This document shows, piece after piece, positions 1-8,521 of a DNA stretch of 64,000 nt. The DNA is from Nonomuraea sp. NBC_00507 (GTDB lineage Bacteria; Actinomycetota; Actinomycetes; Streptosporangiales; Streptosporangiaceae). The stretch is from contig NZ_CP107853.1 in the NCBI RefSeq assembly GCF_036013525.1, forward strand, positions 8,866,001-8,930,000. Reading direction: 5' to 3'. Each line of letters opens with the position of its first letter. The first letter of the stretch is position 1. The notes under the pieces were generated by a model. The model did not search any database. It had not been told where the DNA came from and saw only the letters and a list, made by a program, of their open reading frames with translations. A program made the translations under genes and the position numbers.

Positions 1-700
1 CGGCGTTCTCGCGCTCGAGCGCCTTGACCGCGCCGACGGGCCAGCTCGGCGCCAGAGACGCCGACATGGGGTCAGGGAAGATCTCCTCCTCGCCGCCGGC
101 CACGCCGTCGAAGATCGCCTGTGCCACCGACTCCGGAGCGGCCTTCGGTACGTCGAAGCCGCGGGACATCTCGGTGTCGAAGGGTCCTGCCAGCACGGCG
201 TGCACCCGGACACCCCGCGAAGCGAGCAATGCGCGCAGGGACTGGGTGAGCGAGAACGCCGCGGCCTTGGAGATCGAGTACGCGGGGGTCAGCGGCAGGG
301 ATGCGAGGGCCGCGAGCGACAACACGTTGGCGACGGCGCCGCGCGAGCGGGTCAATTGCGGCAGGAACGCCTGGGTGACGGCGTACGGGCCGAAGAGGTT
401 GACCGCCAAGTGCCGCTCCAGCACCGCCCGGTCACCGAGGTCGTCGTAGGCCGCCAGCCCGGCGTTGTTGACCAGGACGTCGAGCGCATCGACGCGTTCG
501 GCGGCCGCCTGGATCTGCGCGCCGTCGGTCACGTCGAGCATCAGTGGGGTGACGCGTCCGTCGGGATGGGGCGAGGGCTGCCGCATCCCGGCGTAGACCC
601 GCGCGGCGCCTCTGCGCAAGGCCTCATCGACCAGCGCGCGTCCGAGGCCTCGGTTGGCGCCGGTCACGAGGACGGTCCTGTTCGCGATGGTGTTCGACAT
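1..700 (-). CDS. SDR family oxidoreductase, 3' end outside window
   Basis: Short-chain dehydrogenase/reductase; 233 residues are visible and the C-terminus runs off the left edge. The N-terminus has the nucleotide-binding motif TGANRGLG, followed by NNAG and the active-site pair YSISK (Tyr and Lys four apart), so the Rossmann fold and catalytic core are intact. The ATG at 700-698 has a GGAG about ten bases upstream. It diverges from the ECF sigma gene across about 150 bp, so the two may share control. The substrate cannot be read from the sequence; proteins of this type are classical NADP(H)-dependent SDRs. No signal peptide is visible, so it is cytosolic. Confidence 0.9.
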   Translation of the reverse strand, partial: MSNTIANRTVLVTGANRGLGRALVDEALRRGAARVYAGMRQPSPHPDGRVTPLMLDVTDGAQIQAAAERVDALDVLVNNAGLAAYDDLGDRAVLERHLAVNLFGPYAVTQAFLPQLTRSRGAVANVLSLAALASLPLTPAYSISKAAAFSLTQSLRALLASRGVRVHAVLAGPFDTEMSRGFDVPKAAPESVAQAIFDGVAGGEEEIFPDPMSASLAPSWPVGAVKALERENA

Positions 701-847
701 GATGGGGTTCTCCGTTCGGTTCTGACGGTGCGGGCTTGCACCACAGACAGACACTGCGGGCCGGCGGAAACTGGGCGGGCCCGTGGCGACCAGTTCAGGC
801 GGCCGGCGGTGTCGGTACCGAGCGGAGAATGACGACGGAGGTGATCC

Positions 848-1900
848 ATGTCGGCCGAACTGCTCCAGCGGGCACGGGAGGGTGACCATGACGCGTTCAC
901 GGCGCTGATCGAGCCACATCGCGGCGAGCTGCAGGCGCACTGCTACCGCATGCTCGGGTCGTTGCAGGACGCCGAGGACGCGCTGCAGGACGCGTTGCTC
1001 TCGGCGTGGGCCGGCCTGGGCGGGTTCGAAGGGCGATCGTCCATCCGCACGTGGCTGTTTCGCATCGTCACCAACCGGTGCCTCAACGTGCTGCGGACGT
1101 CAGGGCGCCGGCGGGTGGCGGCTGCGCAGCCCGCGATTTCACCGCCGGAGCCTTCCAGGATGGGCGAGGTGCTGTGGCTGCAGCCGTATCCGGATGTCCT
1201 GCTCGACGGCCTGCCCGATCAGGCGCCGGGACCTGAGGCACGGTACGAGTCCCGCGAGGCGATCTCGCTGGCGTTCGTGACCGCCGTTCAACTGCTGCCG
1301 CCGAACCAGCGCGCGGTGTTGCTCCTGCGTGACGTGCTCGGCTACCGGGCGAGCGAGGCCGCCGAGCTGCTCGGACTGACCGAGGATGCCGTCACCAGTG
1401 CGCTCAAGCGCGCCCGGGCGACTATGGACGCGGCCCGCGCCCCCGAGCGGCCGTCACCGCCACCCGCCGGTGGGCCGGAGGAGCAGGCGCTGGTGGACCG
1501 CTTCGTCACGGCCTTCACCGAGCACGACGTGGATGCGCTCATCGCGTTGATGACCGATGACGTGTGGGTGCGGATGCCGCCCCTGCCCTTCGAGTACCGG
1601 GGCACCGAGGCGGTCCACCGGTTCTTCACCGCGATCGACGCGCACCGGCGAGGGATCGCCAGGATGGTGCCGGTCCGGGCGAACGGCCAGCCTGCGTGGG
1701 GCGAGTACGTCCGCGACCCGGTGACCGGTGCCCTGCGCGTCACGGGGGTCCTCGTGGCAGGCTTCGCCGGCGACCGGATCTGCGAGCTCACGCATTTCGA
1801 GACGACGATCGCAGCGCACCTCGGCCTGCCCCGGACACTCGACCAGGACTCCGGCCTTCGCGGCTCGAGTGCCGATCCCGGCGGACGCGCCGCACTGTGA
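848..1900 (+). CDS. ECF RNA polymerase sigma factor with SnoaL-like C-terminal domain
   Basis: Group 4 (ECF) sigma factor of 350 residues, much longer than the usual 170-200. Residues about 5-75 are sigma region 2 (HCYRMLGSLQDAEDALQD and FEGRSSIRTWLFRIVTNRCL). Residues about 135-190 are region 4 (LPPNQRAVLLLRDVLGY with an ASEAAELLGLTEDAV helix-turn-helix). Residues about 210-330 form an NTF2/SnoaL-like domain. This architecture is known from sigma factors that lack a classical anti-sigma factor and are instead tuned by the C-terminal domain. The start is certain because a near-perfect Shine-Dalgarno, GGAGGTGATCC, lies directly in front of the ATG. It diverges from the SDR gene; a regulatory link to either neighbour is inference. 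Confidence 0.92.
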   Translation: MSAELLQRAREGDHDAFTALIEPHRGELQAHCYRMLGSLQDAEDALQDALLSAWAGLGGFEGRSSIRTWLFRIVTNRCLNVLRTSGRRRVAAAQPAISPPEPSRMGEVLWLQPYPDVLLDGLPDQAPGPEARYESREAISLAFVTAVQLLPPNQRAVLLLRDVLGYRASEAAELLGLTEDAVTSALKRARATMDAARAPERPSPPPAGGPEEQALVDRFVTAFTEHDVDALIALMTDDVWVRMPPLPFEYRGTEAVHRFFTAIDAHRRGIARMVPVRANGQPAWGEYVRDPVTGALRVTGVLVAGFAGDRICELTHFETTIAAHLGLPRTLDQDSGLRGSSADPGGRAAL

Positions 1901-1945
1901 AAACGTCATACGATCCGTCCCGGAAAGGCAGGTGATCGAGGACAG

Positions 1946-2368
1946 ATGCGAGCGCCCGGCGCCCCGTTGTGGGGAGTGACCCCCGAGCAGGCCGCGACGC
2001 TGAGCGCGGTCGTGGACACGATCGTCCCCGCCGACGAGTACCCGAGCGGCACCGAGGCCGGTGTGCTCGATTATCTGGAGGGGCGGTTCGACCTGCGCGC
2101 GTACTATGCGGCGGGCCTCGACGCCGTAGAGGCCGAGGCGCGCGGGAGGTACGGCGCGCGTTTCCCCGTGCTCTCGTACGAGCGTCGCGAGGAGCTGCTG
2201 CGGGGCGTGGAATCCGGCGACACTCGCACGCCATGGCCGTTCGACCCGGTGGTGTTCGTCAACACGGTGGTGGGGCACGTCATGGAGGGCTTCTACGGCG
2301 ATCCGGACAACGGCGGCAACCGCGACGCCGTCTCCTGGCGGATGATCGGGTTCGAGGTGAGCGATTGA
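1946..2368 (+). CDS. Gluconate 2-dehydrogenase subunit 3 family protein
   Basis: Small partner subunit of a membrane-type sugar or alcohol dehydrogenase; 140 residues. The N-terminal pattern LSAVVDTIVPADEYPS and the C-terminal GFYGDPDNGGNRD followed by WRMIGF are the recognisable family blocks. In characterised gluconate dehydrogenases this subunit accompanies the flavoprotein and carries a Tat signal. Here no signal peptide is visible, so the protein is shorter than most relatives. It lies 22 bp before the GMC flavoprotein, its expected partner, and 45 bp after the sigma gene, so all three could be one transcript. Confidence 0.88.
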   Translation: MRAPGAPLWGVTPEQAATLSAVVDTIVPADEYPSGTEAGVLDYLEGRFDLRAYYAAGLDAVEAEARGRYGARFPVLSYERREELLRGVESGDTRTPWPFDPVVFVNTVVGHVMEGFYGDPDNGGNRDAVSWRMIGFEVSD

Positions 2369-2390
2369 TCGGGCGAGAGGGACGCGGCTG

Positions 2391-4019
2391 ATGCGGGCGG
2401 ACGCGGTCGTGATCGGATCGGGCGCGGGTGGCGGGGTCGCCGCCGCGATCCTCGCCGAGGCCGGCAAGCAGGTGGTCGTGCTGGAACGCGGCCGCGACCT
2501 CACGTACGAGCAGATCGGCCGCGACCATCTGCGCAATCACCGCTTCACCCGCTATCCCCACCGCTCCGGCCCGGACTACGAGGACGGCCCGCGGGTCTTC
2601 GTCGAGGCGGCGGGCGGCGAGCATGTGGTGCGGCCGCACGAGCCGGGTTTCCACGGCAACGCCACGCTGGTCGGCGGCGGTACGCGGCTCTACGGGGCCC
2701 AGGCGTGGCGGTTCCTGCCCGCCGACTTCGCCATGGCGAGCACGTACGGCGTCCCCGAGGGGAGCAGTCTCGCCGACTGGCCCATCGGCTACGACGACCT
2801 CGCACCCTTCTACGAACGGGCCGAGTGGGAGATCGGGGTCTGCGGCGACCACCAGGCGAGCAGCCGTCACTGGAAGCGCGCCAGGCCGTACCCCATGCCC
2901 CCGCTTCCGGAGGGCCCGCAGGCCAGAGCCCTGCGCCGGGGCGCGTCCGCCCTCGGCTGGGAGGTGCTGCCGGTGCCCCTGCTGATCAACTCGGTGCCGT
3001 ACGCCGGACGGGCGGCGTGCACCCGCTGCCGGCACTGTGTCGGCTTCGCCTGCCGGGTGGAGGCGAAGAACGGCTCGCACAACACGGTGCTACGCCGCGC
3101 GCTCGCCACCGGCCGCGCCCGGCTGCTGCCGGAGGCGGTGGCCGAACGAATCGAATGCGATCCCGCGGGCCGGGTCACCGGCGTCCGCTGGGTGGACCGG
3201 TCAGGGGCGCGCCACGTCGTCGAGGCCGAGGTCGTCGTCTGCGCGGCCGGTGCGATCGAGACGGCGCGGCTGCTCCAGAACTCACGGACGCGGCGCGAGC
3301 CGTACGGGCTGGGCAACAACCACGATCAGGTGGGGCGGCACGTGCAAGGCCACGCCTACGCCTGGGCTCTGGGCGAGATGCCGGAGCCCGTGTACGACGG
3401 GCTCGGGCCCGGCGTCTCGCTGGCGACACTCGACGTCGCGCACCACAACGACGGCGTCATCGGCGGGGCGATGCTCGCCGACGAGTTCACCGTGCTGCCG
3501 ATCGCCTTCTGGGCCGGCAATCTGCCTCCTGACCTGCCCCGCTGGGGCATGGAGAACAAGCGGTACATCCGGGAGAAGTACCGCCACGTCATGCGGGTGG
3601 GCGGTCCGGTCCAGGAAATCCCCAGCCCGCACGCGAGGACGCGACTCGACCCCCACGTACGCGACCGGTGGGGCATCCCTGTCGCCCGCCTGTCCGGCAC
3701 GACACATCCGGAGACCGTGCGTACCGCGGCCTACATTGCCGGCCGGGCCCGCGCCTGGCTGCTCGCCTCGGGCGCGCGGCGGACGTGGACGCAGCCGGCT
3801 CCCCTGGCCCTGTACGCGGGTCAGCACCAATCGGGAACGTGCCGGATGGGCGATGACGAGCGGACGTCGGTCGTGGACCGGTGGGGCCGTGTCCACGGCC
3901 ACGACAACCTCTATGTCATGGACGCCTCCGTGCACGTCACCAATGGCGCCGTCAATCCCGTGCTGACGATCATGGCCCTGGCGTTTCGCGCGGCCGAGCA
4001 TGTCTGCGCCGAGTGGTGA
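2391..4019 (+). CDS. GMC-family FAD oxidoreductase (gluconate-dehydrogenase-like large subunit)
   Basis: Flavoprotein of 542 residues. The N-terminus carries the FAD dinucleotide motif IGSGAGGG (residues 8-15). The C-terminus has HQSGTCRMG and the GMC signature ending in NGAVNPVLTIMALAFRAAE, which supply the catalytic His and Asn. At residues 210-221 there is a Cys cluster, CTRCRHCVGFAC, followed by AKNGSHN; in FAD-glucose and fructose dehydrogenases the equivalent region binds a 3Fe-4S cluster. It is paired with the subunit 3 gene just upstream. No cytochrome c subunit gene is adjacent, so its electron acceptor is unknown. The substrate (polyol, sugar acid or sterol) cannot be fixed from sequence. 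Confidence 0.9.
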   Translation: MRADAVVIGSGAGGGVAAAILAEAGKQVVVLERGRDLTYEQIGRDHLRNHRFTRYPHRSGPDYEDGPRVFVEAAGGEHVVRPHEPGFHGNATLVGGGTRLYGAQAWRFLPADFAMASTYGVPEGSSLADWPIGYDDLAPFYERAEWEIGVCGDHQASSRHWKRARPYPMPPLPEGPQARALRRGASALGWEVLPVPLLINSVPYAGRAACTRCRHCVGFACRVEAKNGSHNTVLRRALATGRARLLPEAVAERIECDPAGRVTGVRWVDRSGARHVVEAEVVVCAAGAIETARLLQNSRTRREPYGLGNNHDQVGRHVQGHAYAWALGEMPEPVYDGLGPGVSLATLDVAHHNDGVIGGAMLADEFTVLPIAFWAGNLPPDLPRWGMENKRYIREKYRHVMRVGGPVQEIPSPHARTRLDPHVRDRWGIPVARLSGTTHPETVRTAAYIAGRARAWLLASGARRTWTQPAPLALYAGQHQSGTCRMGDDERTSVVDRWGRVHGHDNLYVMDASVHVTNGAVNPVLTIMALAFRAAEHVCAEW

Positions 4020-4030
4020 CGCCGAGCACC

Positions 4031-4275
4031 TCAGATGCTCTGGCGGACGGGGCGCAGCAGACGGGCGATCAGCACCGGCATGGCCACCACGACGGCGAGG
4101 ATGCCGGCGGCCGCGGCGCCGGCGAGGGTCCACTCGAACGTGCTCGGGATGGCCTTGTCGTTGACCGCGCCCAGATCCTGATGGCGATGCTGGTCCCCAG
4201 GACACACAGCAGGCCGGAGATGGCCAGCGATCCCGCCCAGGAGAACTCCCGCTTGCCGATCCGCCATACGCGAGG
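4031..4275 (-). pseudogene. Remnant of a two-helix membrane protein, frameshifted
   Basis: Two halves of a plausible membrane protein lie in different frames. The C-terminal half (from about 4155 down to the stop at 4031) reads NDKAIPSTFEWTLAGAAAAG and continues into one hydrophobic helix. The preceding stretch reads as protein only in the next frame, WRIGKREFSWAGSLAISGLL followed by CVLGTSIAIRIWA, another helix. A single frameshift near 4160 joins them. No start codon precedes the first half and an in-frame stop lies just upstream, so I read this as a decayed fragment. An intact 78-residue ORF in one frame exists, but its first 38 residues do not look like protein. Confidence 0.5.
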
Positions 4276-4573
4276 TCAGCCTGATGATCGAAGGCCGACC
4301 CGATGAGGCTCGGCCCGGCGTACGCCTGCCTCATCAAAAAAGGCCCTCGCATCAGCGGACGGCTACGTAGCCCGGGAGGTGCTTGGCCTCGACGGGTGCA
4401 GAGCGATGCTCATCGGAACGGAGCAGTAGAGGCTCACCTCTGCAGTGCAGTCCTCCTCCAGCTCAGCCCGCGCGACAGAGAACTTCGCGATCGTAGGCCG
4501 AGACTGAGGCAATGCGGAGGTAGCGCGGTATTTCCTCATTGCCCCAGCGTGACCCGGACACCGGACCGTCGCC
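4276..4573. other. Intergenic stretch with no gene seen
   Basis: About 300 bases between the membrane-protein remnant and the end of the exported-protein gene. No reading frame has coding character on either strand, and there is no strong hairpin followed by a T-tract. It may be further decayed sequence from the same deletion-prone area. Confidence 0.5.
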
Positions 4574-5290
4574 CTATTGGGCGGCCGGGGTCATGAGTCG
4601 TTGGCCGGTGACGAACTCGCTCCACAGCGCGAAGTCGAGCCGTCTCGGTGGCGCTTCGACGTAGCTGACCGATCCGCGGGCGGCTCCGAAGCTGAGGGTA
4701 AACCGGGTCGTGGCGCCGCGGTCCTGGGGCGGCGTGGCATTCGGCGGGAGGATCTCGTCGAGCGCGATTCGATATTTCTTCTGGTACGGCGGCGCGGCCC
4801 GCTCCAGCGTCTGCGGGAGAACGGTCTTGCTTGCGGGGATGGACACGAGCACGAGGGGCGTGCCGTCCGGTGCCCGCCCGTTGAACGCGAGCACCTCCTG
4901 CGTGCCGGCCGAGCCGTGATACCGCGCCGAGCCCGATCCGACCCGCGACCCGGACGGGCACGCCGCGGGCCCCCGCTCGCGCAACGCAGCTTCGTCGCAG
5001 ACGGGGAACGCCTCCGGGCGGAGCCGTACCGACCGGTCGAAGAGGAACACGAAACGCCTCGCCGCCGCGGGCTTCTCTCCCGATTCCGTACGGCTGCGCC
5101 GGTCGAAGGTGATGGTGACGCCGTTGTGACCGCCCCCGTCCGGGGCCACGTCGACGTCGAGCGTGTCGAGGTTCTCCGGGCCGCCGACCGGTGGTTCGTA
5201 CGGCCGGTCCGGTCCCGCGGGCGCGGGATCCGGCAGGATCGCGCCCGTGATCGTGACCGCCATGAGAAGGTTCGCCAGTTGAAGGATCAT
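4574..5290 (-). CDS. Exported protein of unknown function
   Basis: A 238-residue protein starting at the ATG at 5290, which places a hydrophobic segment (LANLLMAVTITGAIL) at the very N-terminus as a signal peptide followed by a Pro-rich stretch. An in-frame ATG 11 codons earlier is possible but would bury the signal. The mature region has two recognisable blocks: FVFLFDRSVRLRPEAFPVCD, and ACPSGSRVGSGSA, a Cys/Gly pattern seen in a family of actinobacterial exported proteins with no assigned role. Two Cys residues about 17 apart could form a disulfide. It diverges from the XRE regulator across 84 bp, so that regulator may control it. Confidence 0.7.
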   Translation of the reverse strand: MILQLANLLMAVTITGAILPDPAPAGPDRPYEPPVGGPENLDTLDVDVAPDGGGHNGVTITFDRRSRTESGEKPAAARRFVFLFDRSVRLRPEAFPVCDEAALRERGPAACPSGSRVGSGSARYHGSAGTQEVLAFNGRAPDGTPLVLVSIPASKTVLPQTLERAAPPYQKKYRIALDEILPPNATPPQDRGATTRFTLSFGAARGSVSYVEAPPRRLDFALWSEFVTGQRLMTPAAQ

Positions 5291-5374
5291 GGCATCAATG
5301 GTGGGCGGCGGACGGAGGCGCACCCATGGCCGGATTTATCCTGGGCACCGCGGTACCACCCTTACGAGACAAGA

Positions 5375-6265
5375 ATGACCGATACTAGCGAGATGGACCG
5401 GCGTGCCGAGCTCAGCGAGTTCCTCAGGAACCGGCGTGCCCGCCTGAAGCCAGAACAGGCAGGCATCCAGCCGTTCGGCGGGCGGCGCCGCGTGCCCGGT
5501 CTCCGCCGCGAGGAACTCGCCTACCTGGCGGGCATGAGTGTGGACTACTACATCCGTCTCGAGCAGGGCAAGGTCCGGAACGTCTCCGAACCCATCCTCG
5601 AGGCTCTCACCCGGGCCCTGAGCCTCAGCGAAGACGAGCGCGCCTACCTCCGCAACCTCGTCAAACCGAGCCACAGGCGGCCCGTCAGCCGCCCGAAGGT
5701 GCTCCCCGGCCTGTTACGACTGCTGGACATGGCCGAGGGCGTACCCGCCTATGTGGTGGGTCACCGGGCCGATGTGCTGGCGTGGAACGGCCTGGCATCC
5801 GCGGTCTTCACCGATTTCGCCGCGCTGTCTCCTCGCGACCGCAACTGGGCCCGGATGATCTTCCTTAACCGCTCCGTCCAGGCCGTTTTCGCCGACTGGA
5901 CATCAAAAGGCCGGGATACTGTCGCCTACCTGCGCGTCCAGGCGGCGAGCCACCCCGGCGACGCCGAACTCGCGGCGCTCGTCGGCGAATTGTCGGTCAA
6001 GAGCGACCACTTTCGCACGTGGTGGGCCGCCCACCACGTGCGCGATCATGCCCGTGGCCGGAAGCGGTTCATCCATCCGCTGGTGGGTGAGATGACGCTC
6101 GACTTCGAGTGTCTGAGACCCGCCGATGGCGGTGATCAGACCCTGGTGGTGTACACCGCGGAGGCGGGGGCGGCGTCCGAGCGGGCGCTTCGCCTGCTCG
6201 CCAACTGGGGCGCGGATGCCGCCACGGGTGCCGAGGCCGGCGAGCCCGAGGTCGGGAGACTCTAG
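5375..6265 (+). CDS. XRE-family helix-turn-helix regulator with MmyB-like ligand domain
   Basis: A 296-residue transcription factor. Residues about 12-75 form the XRE helix-turn-helix, with the RRVPGLRREELAYLAGMSVD signature typical of the MmyB-like family. Residues about 110-280 are the ligand-binding domain (ADVLAWNGLA, then NRSVQAVFADW, and HPLVGEMTLDFE). I chose the ATG at 5375 because the much longer open frame upstream runs antisense through the exported-protein gene. Members of this family commonly sit beside and regulate SDR or transporter genes. Codon 114 is TTA, a very rare codon in such GC-rich actinomycetes and in Streptomyces a mark of bldA-dependent, developmentally timed translation. 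Confidence 0.9.
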   Translation: MTDTSEMDRRAELSEFLRNRRARLKPEQAGIQPFGGRRRVPGLRREELAYLAGMSVDYYIRLEQGKVRNVSEPILEALTRALSLSEDERAYLRNLVKPSHRRPVSRPKVLPGLLRLLDMAEGVPAYVVGHRADVLAWNGLASAVFTDFAALSPRDRNWARMIFLNRSVQAVFADWTSKGRDTVAYLRVQAASHPGDAELAALVGELSVKSDHFRTWWAAHHVRDHARGRKRFIHPLVGEMTLDFECLRPADGGDQTLVVYTAEAGAASERALRLLANWGADAATGAEAGEPEVGRL

Positions 6266-6274
6266 GAGAGTTGC

Positions 6275-6523
6275 ATGCGGGTTCAGCTGACCGCCTTCCT
6301 CGGCCTGCTGTTCTCGCGGATGACGTTCGCGTGGCTCACGTGCTACACCATGGCGATCGACAAGGCACGGGCGCTGTTCGACCACTCGCGGGTACGGCGT
6401 GCCATGGAGGCCGTCACGGGCGCGGTGCTGCAGGGTTTCGGTGTCCGTCTGGCCCTCTCACAGCGCTCACGCGGTTCCCCTTACGGCCGAAGGCGCCGGG
6501 ACCCGCGTGGAACAGGCCGATGA
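6275..6523 (+). pseudogene. C-terminal remnant of a LysE/RhtB-type amino-acid exporter
   Basis: The first 60 codons read as the last part of a LysE-family translocator: a membrane helix (LGLLFSRMTFAWLTCYTMAI), then DKARALFDHSRVRRAM, then the terminal helix EAVTGAVLQGFGVRLALSQR, a block conserved at the end of this family. The remaining two thirds (five N-terminal helices) are absent, and the tail beyond LSQR is Arg/Gly-rich junk up to the stop. It begins 9 bp after the XRE gene with a GGAG in front, so it may be transcribed, but it cannot form a transporter. Confidence 0.7.
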
Positions 6524-6589
6524 GGAGGACACCCGTGCTGACGGCGGCGACCAAGGCTTCCTGACGTTCCGCGGAGGTAGCCTCCAAAC

Positions 6590-7528
6590 ATGCTCCATGG
6601 GCGGGAAGAGGAACTTCAGGCGTTGAGCGGCCTCGTTTCCGATACTCGCCGTGGCCAGGGCCGCGCCCTCGTGCTGCGGGGCGAGGCCGGGATCGGGAAG
6701 ACCGCACTGCTGCGGCGGGCGGTCGCGGAGGCCGGGTCCGCCGTGCGGGTGGTCGGCTGCTCGGGCGTGCAGACGGAGCTCCCGCTGGCCTTCGGAGGGC
6801 TGCACCAGTTGCTGCACCAGTTGCTGTCCCCCGCTGCTCGACCTGCTGCCTGAGCTGCCGGAGGAGAAGGCCTGCGGCGTTGCGCAGCGCGTTGGGCCTG
6901 TCCACCGCGTCCACCGCCGACCTGCCGGTGCGCGTCGCCGCGCTCTCGCTGCTGCGACGGCCTTCCCATCGGCCTCCTCGCCGCCCTGCGGGAACCGAGG
7001 GGGCCCTGGAGATCCGGGATCTCCCCCGGATCACGCTCCCCGGGCTTGCCGACGAGGCCGCCTCCGCGCTGCTCGACGAACAGGGGTGGGGGTCACCCGG
7101 GCCTGCCAGGCGCGCGATCGTCTCGGCCGTCGGCGGCAACCCACTGGCGCTGGAGGAGGTGGTACGGCTCGGCGATCCGTCCGAGGTGGCCGAGAGGATC
7201 GTCCTTACCGGCACGGCCCCGGTCGGCCGGCGTCTGCGCGCGGTCTACGCGGAGCGGACCAGGGATCTTCCCGAGCAGGTGCGCACCCTGCTCCTGGTGG
7301 CCGCCGCGGAGGACAGCGGCCGCACCGACATCGTGCTGGGCGCGGCCGGCCGGCTCGGGGCCGCCGCCGGTGCGTTGGACGCGGCCGAGCGCGCGGAGCA
7401 TCTGGACCTGTCCGGGCCGCGGCTGCGCTTCCGGCACCCGCTCGTGCGCGCCGCCGTGTACGCCGACGCCTCCGCGCAGCGCCGGGCAAGCGTCCACCGG
7501 GCTCTCGCCGACGAACTGGCGTCGCGAG
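6590..7528 (+). pseudogene. Broken LuxR-type (LAL) ATPase regulator
   Basis: The start is intact: LHGREEELQALSGLVSD, then the Walker A motif GEAGIGKTALL, through FGGLHQLLHQLLSP. From about 6828 the protein continues in a second frame (LLDLLPELPEEKA) and from about 6868 in a third (LRSALGLSTASTADLPVRVA). About 60 residues that should hold Walker B are deleted near 6945-6985. The third frame then runs on normally (GLADEAASALLDEQGWG, GNPLALEEVVRLGD, LRFRHPLVRAAVYADAS) until about 7528. The large remaining part, including the LuxR DNA-binding domain, is missing. At least two frameshifts, one internal deletion and a 3' truncation make this a pseudogene. Confidence 0.8.
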
Positions 7529-7529
7529 C

Positions 7530-7681
7530 AGGCCCGGCCCAACGGCGCGGCGTACACCGCCAGCGCCGTTCATCCGGGTGCCCGGACTGTCGGTTACATG
7601 ACCGGTACGTCCGTGCCGGTCGACGGGGGCGCGACCGCGGGCCGCGAGATGGTGCTCCCGCCGGGAACCCCACGATCCTGA
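7530..7681 (+). pseudogene. C-terminal remnant of a glucose-1-dehydrogenase-like SDR
   Basis: In a frame different from the upstream LuxR fragment, this stretch reads PNGAAYTASAVHPGARTVGY, then MTGTSVPVDGGATAG. The first part resembles the SDR active-site block (NGAAYTASKHA) and the second is the conserved SDR C-terminus (YVTGTSIPVDGG). The roughly 80 residues normally between them are gone, so this is an internally deleted tail fused directly to the LuxR remnant. Confidence 0.65.
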
Positions 7682-7693
7682 GCGAGTCGCCGG

Positions 7694-8521
7694 TCAAGCG
7701 GGCACCTGGTAGAGGGCACCGTCGTCCCAGGTCGCCGTGTAGACGGCGCCGACGGCGTTCACACCGAGCGCGACGGGTGAGCCGAGGCCGGACATGACCG
7801 CGACGGCGCTTCCGTCCGGCTCCACCCGTTTGATGGCGCCCGCCGCCCGGTCCGTGGCGAACAGGCGGTCGTCCTGACCGATGACCAGGCCGACGCCGAG
7901 CCCGTCGAAGTCGTCGGAGTGCGTGGACACCCGGCCATCGCGGCCGATGCGTGACAGGATCCCGCCGTCGTAGTTGGCCACGAAGATCGTGCCTTGGGCG
8001 TCCTCGGCCACGCCGACAGGCGTGCTGAGCCCACCGGTCACTCTGCTGACCGTGCCGTCGGGGGCGACCCGCATGATCTCGTCGCTGGCCCGGTTGCAGA
8101 CCAGCAGATTGCCGCGGGAATCGAAGCTGATGCCCGCCGGGGTGTGAAATCCCGTCGCGAACTCCTGCCGCCGCCCTGCTGGGCTGATCCGGTAGACGGT
8201 GTCGCCGGAGTAGCTGGCGACGTAAAGGTTGCCCTCGGTGTCCAAGGCCAGCCCGGCGGGCGAGGACACCTCCGCGAAGGTCGAGCGCGCGCCGTCCGGG
8301 GTGACGCGTTCGACCGTTCCGCCCGACCAGTTGGAGACGTACAGCGTCCCATCCGGAGCGAACGCCAGGCCGGTCGGCGCTGAGAAGCCGGTGTGGATCG
8401 CCGCGGGCGCGGCGCCAGCGGACGACGACGAACCGGGCGACGGAGCGCCCGTGCTTCCTCTCCCACCAGGCAAGCCCAGGGATCGAAGGTGTTGGTGGTG
8501 CCGATCCGTTGCCGCGGTCAC
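7694..8521 (-). CDS. NHL/SMP-30-like beta-propeller protein
   Basis: A 275-residue protein consisting almost entirely of about six beta-propeller blades of the NHL/SMP-30 type, each with the pattern PTGLAFAPDGTLYVSNW, PAGLALDTEGNLYVASY, PAGISFDSRGNLLVCN and so on. The first 40 residues are Ser/Gly/Ala-rich and contain no clear signal peptide. The GTG start overlaps the stop of the MerR gene (GTGA), so the two are translationally coupled and the MerR protein presumably controls this gene. Propellers of this kind are lactonases, vinyl-pyrrole hydrolases or binding scaffolds; I cannot assign a reaction. Confidence 0.8.
   Translation of the reverse strand: MTAATDRHHQHLRSLGLPGGRGSTGAPSPGSSSSAGAAPAAIHTGFSAPTGLAFAPDGTLYVSNWSGGTVERVTPDGARSTFAEVSSPAGLALDTEGNLYVASYSGDTVYRISPAGRRQEFATGFHTPAGISFDSRGNLLVCNRASDEIMRVAPDGTVSRVTGGLSTPVGVAEDAQGTIFVANYDGGILSRIGRDGRVSTHSDDFDGLGVGLVIGQDDRLFATDRAAGAIKRVEPDGSAVAVMSGLGSPVALGVNAVGAVYTATWDDGALYQVPA

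Noticed and set aside
4031..4267. The 78-codon ORF taken as an intact small membrane protein
   Set aside because: Only its second half is protein-like. The first half makes sense only in the neighbouring frame, so it is better explained as a frameshifted remnant.
4577..5374. N-terminal extension of the XRE regulator frame back to 4577
   Set aside because: The extension is antisense to the exported-protein gene and lacks coding character. The regulator's conserved HTH begins just after the ATG at 5375.
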